DNA of 9,512 bases from CAZKYP01 sp964556885. Its GTDB lineage: Bacteria > Planctomycetota > Phycisphaerae > Sedimentisphaerales > Anaerobacaceae. Positions within the stretch are counted from its first letter, which is position 1, and each line of letters begins with the position of its first letter. Positions 5,490 to 9,512 of the stretch are shown here, piece after piece. A program made the translations under genes and the position numbers. The stretch covers positions 1 through 9,512 of the forward strand of contig CAZKYP010000129.1 of assembly GCA_964556885.1 (NCBI GenBank), given 5' to 3'. Under the pieces are notes generated by a model. That model had not been told where the DNA came from, did no database searches, and worked only from the letters and a program-made list of their open reading frames with translations.

Positions 5490-6290
5490 ATGGATTCATT
5501 TTTTCACCTGGTGATTTTTGCAGGGGCCGTTGCGGGAGCCAGCACGGGATTTCTGGGGGTCTATATCGTGGGTATGCGTATGCCTTTTATAGGTACCTGC
5601 ATTTCACACGCCGCTATGGCGGGTACCATTTATTCATGTCTTTTGGGGATTAATCCTGCGATAGGGGCGATAGTTTTTTCGGTTTTGTCGGCGATACCCA
5701 TGGCCGCTATACCTCCTGAAAAATCCCGATTGGATACCAACGTAGGTCTGGCTATTTTGTTTTCCTTTCTGCTCGGATTAACCTTTTTAGGAATCGGCCT
5801 GATGGATAGCAGCCGTTCCGAAGTATTGGGATTGCTTTGGGGCAGTATTCTTTTTGTTCAAAAGAAATCGGTTATTGCAATAACGGCTATTGCTTTATTG
5901 GTTGGTTTATTTTCGATTCTTTTCAACAAAGAGATGAAGGTTTTGTTATTCAGCCGGTCTATTGCTTCCGCTACTGGGGTGCATGAAAGTTTTGTCTATT
6001 GTCTTTTTCTGGCCTTGTGTGGAGTTACGCTGTCGATAAATCTGCAGATCATCGGGGGGCTTATGATTTTCAGCCTTATTACAAATCCGGCCGCTGCGGC
6101 GTATCAAATCTGCCGGGGACATAAAGCTGTCGTAATAACTGCGACACTTTTTGGCGTTTTGTCGGTGGTACTTGGGTTTCTGGCGTCGTTCTGGCTGGAT
6201 TTGCCCACGGGCGCCTGTATTGTTCTTGTCAGCACGGGGATTTTTGGGTTGTCCGCCGCTCACAGGAAACTTTTTAAGAGAATGGATTGA
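5490..6290 (+). CDS. metal ABC transporter permease, ABC-3 family (ZnuB-like)
   Basis: This 266-residue integral membrane protein forms the importer channel, presumably as a homodimer. It has about eight to nine hydrophobic segments across 5-254, ending in a short basic tail. The early M-P-F-I-G-x-x-I-S-H-A-x-M-A-G block (31-45) matches the conserved D-A-L-S-H-A-x-x-P-G region of ABC-3 permeases. The late I-G-G-L-M-I-F-S-L-I-T-N-P-A-A-A-A block (188-204) matches their G-x-L-L-x-x-x-L-L-x-x-P-A-A-x-A region. In the first block the usual Asp is replaced by Thr-Cys. ATG 5490 follows the ATPase stop by three bases and has only a weak GGCGGG upstream, so coupled translation is likely. It completes the binding protein-ATPase-permease operon. 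Confidence 0.92.
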   Translation: MDSFFHLVIFAGAVAGASTGFLGVYIVGMRMPFIGTCISHAAMAGTIYSCLLGINPAIGAIVFSVLSAIPMAAIPPEKSRLDTNVGLAILFSFLLGLTFLGIGLMDSSRSEVLGLLWGSILFVQKKSVIAITAIALLVGLFSILFNKEMKVLLFSRSIASATGVHESFVYCLFLALCGVTLSINLQIIGGLMIFSLITNPAAAAYQICRGHKAVVITATLFGVLSVVLGFLASFWLDLPTGACIVLVSTGIFGLSAAHRKLFKRMD

Positions 6291-6357
6291 CTCGGATGTA
6301 TTATCTGCGACGACCCGAAGTTGGTTGAAACAAAAGTTTATTTACACGACAACAATA

Positions 6358-6386
6358 TTGCCGCGATGTCCGTATAGTAGTATAGT
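6358..6386 (+). promoter_or_regulatory. putative promoter of the TIGR04076 gene
   Basis: TTGCCG (6358-6363) and TATAGT (6381-6386) are separated by 17 bases. The start site would be near 6393, about 30 bases before the ATG. It allows expression apart from the transporter operon that ends at 6290. Read-through from that operon is also possible because no terminator is visible between them. Confidence 0.4.
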
Positions 6387-6422
6387 CGTCGAAAAATATG
6401 TTAAAGATGGAGACAGTATATT

Positions 6423-6713
6423 ATGGACATCGTAGTAACAGTCAAGGAAATCAGGGGCCGGTGCCCGACTTTTAATAAAACAGGAGAATCATTCGTTCTC
6501 AAGGCGGGCTATCAGCTTGTAAGCGATATTCCGATTTGCATGCACGCGCTGGCGGCTTTGATGCCGTTTTATAACGCGCTTTACCTCTGCGATCCTGAAA
6601 AACTGGGACTGGACGGGGTGGAGGATAAATCCAAGGCATATATTCAGTGCCCGGACCCGTACCAGTGCACGAACGGCGGCACAGTCATCTTCGAGATATC
6701 GAAGCGGCCATAA
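6423..6713 (+). CDS. TIGR04076 family protein
   Basis: This small protein of 96 residues belongs to a conserved family of unknown function. Its diagnostic features are the start D-I-V-V-T-V-K-E-I-R-G-x-C, the block I38-C-M-H-A-L-A-A-L-M-P-F-Y50, Leu-Gly-Leu at 61-63, the block A-Y-I-Q-C-P-D-P (72-79) and the closing G-G-T-V-I-F-E-I. It has five Cys (14, 39, 56, 76, 82) and a conserved Cys-Met-His, so metal or redox chemistry is plausible but unproven. GGAGA (6409-6413) is nine bases before ATG 6423, and no better start exists. It lies 132 bases after the permease gene and converges on the minus-strand operon, with 19 bases between stops. A link to metal uptake is suggested by position only. 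Confidence 0.88.
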   Translation: MDIVVTVKEIRGRCPTFNKTGESFVLKAGYQLVSDIPICMHALAALMPFYNALYLCDPEKLGLDGVEDKSKAYIQCPDPYQCTNGGTVIFEISKRP

Positions 6714-6732
6714 TATGCAAGTGAGGTATGGC

Positions 6733-6981
6733 TTACCATTCGTGCGGCAGGTCGATGAATGCATGGAGCCAGATGAAAAATCCTACTGCTCCGAACGGGA
6801 GGATTGATAGTAAAAGGAATAATATTCCATCGATGATTTTTTGCTTGTACAGCAGAACGTAAGCGGCCGCAATAGGTAATAACAGGCAACCCGACCAGAT
6901 GAGCAGACTCCCCGGCGTCGAGTGCCAGAAGGAAATGACTTCATTCGGCACGTACTTTGCCCCATTGACAACCGTCATCAT
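6733..6981 (-). CDS. hypothetical 82-residue membrane protein
   Basis: I do not recognise a family. The protein would start M-M-T-V-V-N-G-A-K-Y and contains two hydrophobic segments, about residues 26-45 and 50-78. The latter is long enough to be two closely packed helices. It ends H-A-F-I-D-L-P-H-E-W. The start is uncertain: two adjacent ATG codons (6981 and 6978) have no clear ribosome site. The open frame extends upstream into the end of the preceding gene (to 7053). It lies 32 bases after the stop of the 197-residue membrane protein on the same strand and is probably the last gene of that operon. Persistent hydrophobicity and operon position are the reasons to call it real. Confidence 0.55.
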   Translation of the reverse strand: MMTVVNGAKYVPNEVISFWHSTPGSLLIWSGCLLLPIAAAYVLLYKQKIIDGILFLLLSILPFGAVGFFIWLHAFIDLPHEW

Positions 6982-7013
6982 GCTGTTATTAAAAGGCGGG
7001 TATTCAATGCATG

Positions 7014-7607
7014 TTAGCCTTTTATCACTTTGAATTCTATTGCGTCGAGGCAATCGTATGGATTCTTCTTATCTTTGGGATAATTGGTTTCCTCGGAGAG
7101 ATATTTATCGTCCTTTTTTTTAAGGATTACCATTCTGTTGTCTGCATAATCTGTTAGTGTGATGATATTGTTACTCTCATGCCACTTTCCTGTTAATCCG
7201 AATCCTATGCATGCTCCGTAATTTATATCAATTTTTTTCATATCTACCTTTGATTCAATTGTAAAAATCCCTTTTTTGAAGAGCTTGAGCCTGAAACTTT
7301 TATCGTTGGAATTACCAATATATTCACGGGCGAGGTTAAAAGTGCTTGTGCCCCAGAACTGTTTGGCCAGAAAAGGGATTGAGCATATGAACACAATTGT
7401 GCCATAGTCGGCGATCAAACCAAGCCATGCATACGGCCGAGTTATATCGAAATAAAGAAGTCCCAAGCAAAGCAGTATTGCACCTACTAACGGAACAGAG
7501 GAAACAAAATGCTTAGTTCTCCATGACTGATATAGAGTTCCCCAGTTCCCTAAGGATACTAATCCACCTAAAATAATTGTTATTATTGCTACTACTTTCA
7601 TTATCAT
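7014..7607 (-). CDS. hypothetical membrane protein with C-terminal soluble domain
   Basis: I do not recognise this 197-residue protein. Three hydrophobic segments are visible at about 3-20, 34-53 and 59-82, linked by short polar loops (one reads Q-S-W-R-T-K-H). From about 90 to 197 it is polar and strand-like, with many Lys, Asp and Asn. It includes G-F-G-L-T-G-K-W-H-E and an N-N-I-I-T-L-T-D-Y strand pair that looks like a small beta-barrel or sandwich. Which side of the membrane the domain faces is unclear. The start is ATG 7607, ten bases after the MBL-fold gene's stop; a second in-frame ATG at 7601 is equally possible. Neither has a strong ribosome site, so coupled translation is likely. 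Its bases look more AT-rich than those of the neighbouring MBL gene. Confidence 0.75.
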   Translation of the reverse strand: MIMKVVAIITIILGGLVSLGNWGTLYQSWRTKHFVSSVPLVGAILLCLGLLYFDITRPYAWLGLIADYGTIVFICSIPFLAKQFWGTSTFNLAREYIGNSNDKSFRLKLFKKGIFTIESKVDMKKIDINYGACIGFGLTGKWHESNNIITLTDYADNRMVILKKKDDKYLSEETNYPKDKKNPYDCLDAIEFKVIKG

Positions 7608-7617
7608 ATTTCTGAAC

Positions 7618-8736
7618 TCATCGATGTTCCTCTGTGTCAGTGGTATTAATTTTTTGTTGTTTTTGATTATTTGGTTTCTGGTCTGCTTGTTTCAGGAGGT
7701 TCCAGAGGACATTGATGTTGCGGTCCTGTTTGGCATTGACCCATTGGGCGTTCTGCCTCTGGAAGTAGTGGGGGAATTTCTTTTGGACGGAGAAGCGTTC
7801 TTTGGCCTGCTCAAGTGTCAGCCCTTCGGCCTGTGCTGAACGAATCCCCTCGAGCATCGTTTGGTAATAATCCCGGACGAGTTTGAGGTCATTTCGTTTT
7901 AGCGGCGGACTGTGGGAGGCAAGCACACATTTAAGCTTTACATCTTTTTCGAGAAGCTCGTTCAGAACAGTGATATAACGTTGGATGTCCTTTAGTTCCG
8001 CCTGTTCGGTTATTCCTGGCAGGTGGCCGCGTTGATAAACGATGGCGCCTGTAATCAATATGCCTTCCTGTGGAATGTAGATAAGGATGTCGGAGGTGCT
8101 GTGGCCTTTGCCGAAATAAATCAGTTCCAGCCGCAGGTCCCCTAAATCGAGAGTATATCTGTCGGAAAACGTTATAGTCGGTTTGATTATTTCGAAACCT
8201 TCCTCGACGTCGAGAGTGTTTAGCTGGAAGAACCTGATTTCGCCTTTTATCCTTTCGGTTTGCGATCGATTTCCTGCGACTCGCGGCAACAGGGTTTGCA
8301 ATTCGGAGATAGTCTTTGTGTTATAATCGAGCTTCTGTTGTTTCCTTGTTTCGTCGACCTGACTGTCGATGAGCCACTGCATGTCAGCCGGCAGGTTCTC
8401 GTGACCGATTATGGTTGCATTTTTGAATAAACAATTTCCGCCTGCATGATGCATGTGGGCATGTGTGTTGATGACGTACACCCAGTCGTTGCGGCTAAGC
8501 TCCTTTTCAAGCCTCTCTTTAATCGGTGCCATAATTCGCGGAGACATCTCCGTATCGATAATGGCCAGGCCTTTCTGTGATTTTATTGCCACGATATTGG
8601 TCCTTCCGGTTCCCAGCCAGTAGGCAATAGTCACGCGGTCGGAGAGCTTTTCGATCCTGACATAGTTCCTTGAATCCTGCCCAAAGCCGGACGTGAACAA
8701 ATAGAGAATCAAGCTAATATGTACTGACTTGATCAT
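7618..8736 (-). CDS. exported metallo-beta-lactamase-fold protein with altered metal site
   Basis: This 372-residue MBL-fold hydrolase-like protein has an N-terminal hydrophobic signal at about 5-18. The fold is clear: the T-N-I-V-A-I and L-A-I-I-D61-T strands, the metal loop T-H92-A-H94-M-H96-H97-A-G-G, His212 in K-G-H-S-T-S-D, I-T-G230-A231, and His275 in A-S-H-S-P. The canonical loop is H-x-H-x-D-H and the canonical later block ends G-D. Here the first Asp is His96 and the second is Ala231, so both carboxylate ligands are gone. A helical insertion (about 116-165) follows the metal loop, and a C-terminal helical region (285-350) follows His275. The start has GAGG seven bases upstream. It lies 54 bases after the TfoX gene and ten before the next membrane-protein gene. 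The substrate is unknown; periplasmic location is inferred from the signal. Confidence 0.88.
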   Translation of the reverse strand: MIKSVHISLILYLFTSGFGQDSRNYVRIEKLSDRVTIAYWLGTGRTNIVAIKSQKGLAIIDTEMSPRIMAPIKERLEKELSRNDWVYVINTHAHMHHAGGNCLFKNATIIGHENLPADMQWLIDSQVDETRKQQKLDYNTKTISELQTLLPRVAGNRSQTERIKGEIRFFQLNTLDVEEGFEIIKPTITFSDRYTLDLGDLRLELIYFGKGHSTSDILIYIPQEGILITGAIVYQRGHLPGITEQAELKDIQRYITVLNELLEKDVKLKCVLASHSPPLKRNDLKLVRDYYQTMLEGIRSAQAEGLTLEQAKERFSVQKKFPHYFQRQNAQWVNAKQDRNINVLWNLLKQADQKPNNQKQQKINTTDTEEHR

Positions 8737-8790
8737 TTTACGTCCTCAAATACGAAGAATAAGACTTTTTGTCGATAAGATTAAGTTCGG

Positions 8791-9126
8791 CTACTTCTTT
8801 TTCGTCTTGGCGACTATTAGAGAACGTTCTGCCCATTTGGCCAATTGTTCCGGATCTTCTAATACGTCGACAGGGATTTCATAATAGCTCATGACCGTTG
8901 ATTTGGCTTTATCGGGATAGGGATTGAAGGGAGTTGAGCCGGTCTTAAGAAAATCGTCCCGGTTCGAATCGTCAACCTTCAGATACGCGACATCGTCGGC
9001 GATAAGACCAAACATAACCCCTTGGCAATATAGACCGGCGCCGCCGAACATTCTGCGGGCAATCACTTCGCCCCAGCCCGCAAGCTGGTCAATCACATAA
9101 TCCACAAATTCGTCAGATACCGCCAT
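8791..9126 (-). CDS. TfoX N-terminal domain protein
   Basis: This 111-residue protein consists of the TfoX/Sxy N-terminal domain alone. Characteristic stretches are M-A-V-S-D-E-F-V-D-Y-V, the R-R-M-F-G-G-A-G-L-Y block followed by G-V-M-F-G-L-I-A-D-D, Y-L-K-V-D-D-S-N-R, and M-S-Y-Y-E-I-P with a closing W-A-E-R-S helix and basic tail. TfoX/Sxy regulates competence in Haemophilus and Vibrio, but stand-alone N-domains are widespread and their role is mostly unknown. I start at ATG 9126 because the family conventionally begins M-A-V-S there. A GTG at 9162, two bases after the previous stop, would add 12 residues and is possible through coupling. Neither start has a visible ribosome site. It lies between the FG-GAP protein gene and the MBL gene on the same strand. 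Confidence 0.85.
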   Translation of the reverse strand: MAVSDEFVDYVIDQLAGWGEVIARRMFGGAGLYCQGVMFGLIADDVAYLKVDDSNRDDFLKTGSTPFNPYPDKAKSTVMSYYEIPVDVLEDPEQLAKWAERSLIVAKTKKK

Positions 9127-9164
9127 TAGATTCAAAAAAGTGTCGTATACGTTTAGTTCCACGA

Positions 9165-9512
9165 TTATTGTTTACGCAGGAATAGCCAGACCCAGCCATG
9201 CCGTTCATACTCGACTGGCAGCTTCGAACGCATAGCTGTCATTTNNNNNNNNNNGACTTCTTCTATTACCTTTTGGACCTGCTCGATTTGTTCTTTTGTT
9301 TTTACTTGCTGCTGACCGTATAGTTTCTGTGATAGTTCAGAATATTGTTTTTGGACCTGTTCCAGCTCTCTGCGAATTTGGTCATGTTCTGCTTTTTCCT
9401 CAGGTGTAGGTTCGGGACGGTCCGGTTTCTGGTAGGAAATATCACCGACGAGCAGGTCGAGCCGGCCATCTTCATTCCAGTCGGTGACACATATTTTCGA
9501 GCGGCTGCCGCG
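9165..9512 (-). CDS. FG-GAP/VCBS-repeat protein, C-terminal part, interrupted by assembly gap
   Basis: The gene runs off the right edge, and only its last roughly 115 codons are present. The fragment opens with a calcium-binding FG-GAP/VCBS-type repeat end, D-W-N-E-D-G-R-L-D-L-L-V-G-D. A Pro/Glu linker follows, then a long Gln/Glu/Lys-rich helical stretch that should form a coiled coil. After ten Ns the same frame resumes with M-T-A-M-R-S-K-L and ends H-G-W-V-W-L-F-L-R-K-Q at TAA (9165-9167). Proteins of this type are usually secreted or cell-surface beta-propellers with a structural or carbohydrate/protein-binding role. The true gap length is unknown, so continuity across it is inferred from the preserved frame. 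The TfoX gene follows closely. Confidence 0.75.
   Translation of the reverse strand, partial: RGSRSKICVTDWNEDGRLDLLVGDISYQKPDRPEPTPEEKAEHDQIRRELEQVQKQYSELSQKLYGQQQVKTKEQIEQVQKVIEEVXXXXMTAMRSKLPVEYERHGWVWLFLRKQ
9245..9254. other. assembly gap (10 N)
   Basis: Ten undetermined bases lie inside the coiled-coil-to-C-terminus junction of the FG-GAP-type gene. Ten may be a placeholder length. The frames on both sides agree if exactly ten bases (or ten plus a multiple of three) are missing. Confidence 0.98.

Noticed and set aside
8741..8790. Promoter-like TCGACA-17-TATTTG upstream of the MBL gene
   Set aside because: The predicted start site would fall at or past the ribosome site, leaving no room for translation initiation. 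Co-transcription with the TfoX gene is more likely.

Overview
This 9.5 kb window is an ordinary bacterial chromosomal segment with short intergenic gaps and several small transcription units on both strands. It is probably a scaffold from a draft or metagenome assembly, because ten Ns sit at 9245-9254. A lipoprotein, a probable exported hydrolase and an exported or membrane-anchored methyltransferase fit a Gram-negative-type envelope. The FG-GAP-type repeat protein, the small zinc-ribbon membrane protein and the overall style suggest a planctomycete-like lineage (Phycisphaerae would be my guess). That assignment is inference; no marker gene here proves it.

Left part (1-2252). A tRNA-Gly(GCC) on the minus strand and pcm on the plus strand diverge from back-to-back sigma-70-like promoters. 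Pcm carries an N-terminal membrane segment, so its catalytic domain probably lies outside the cytoplasm. Convergent to it is a small Mth938/DUF498-domain protein. Next comes an unrecognised 148-residue charged protein built around five 8-residue repeats.

Middle (2253-3735). An AT-rich stretch of about 500 bases without a confident gene holds an 18-bp perfect palindrome and a 10-bp inverted repeat. It is followed by a two-TM zinc-ribbon protein, a structured intergenic hairpin and a minus-strand cupin.

Metal transporter (3736-6290). A lipoprotein substrate-binding protein, an ATPase and an ABC-3 type permease form a compact operon. The first junction overlaps by one base and the second has a 3-base gap. 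It is a ZnuACB/TroABC-like importer, but the binding protein lacks some of the usual metal ligands. A TIGR04076-family protein with its own putative promoter follows.

Right part (6714-9512). A minus-strand gene run converges on the TIGR04076 gene. In transcription order it contains the C-terminal end of an FG-GAP/VCBS-repeat protein interrupted by the assembly gap, a TfoX N-terminal-domain protein, an exported metallo-beta-lactamase-fold protein, a 197-residue membrane protein and an 82-residue membrane protein. The MBL-fold protein has lost both conserved aspartate metal ligands.

I see no CRISPR array, insertion sequence, phage, toxin-antitoxin or obvious defence system. The most interesting signals are altered metal sites in two recognisable families and a few unexplained small proteins and symmetric DNA elements. 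I did not find a convincing new multi-gene system.
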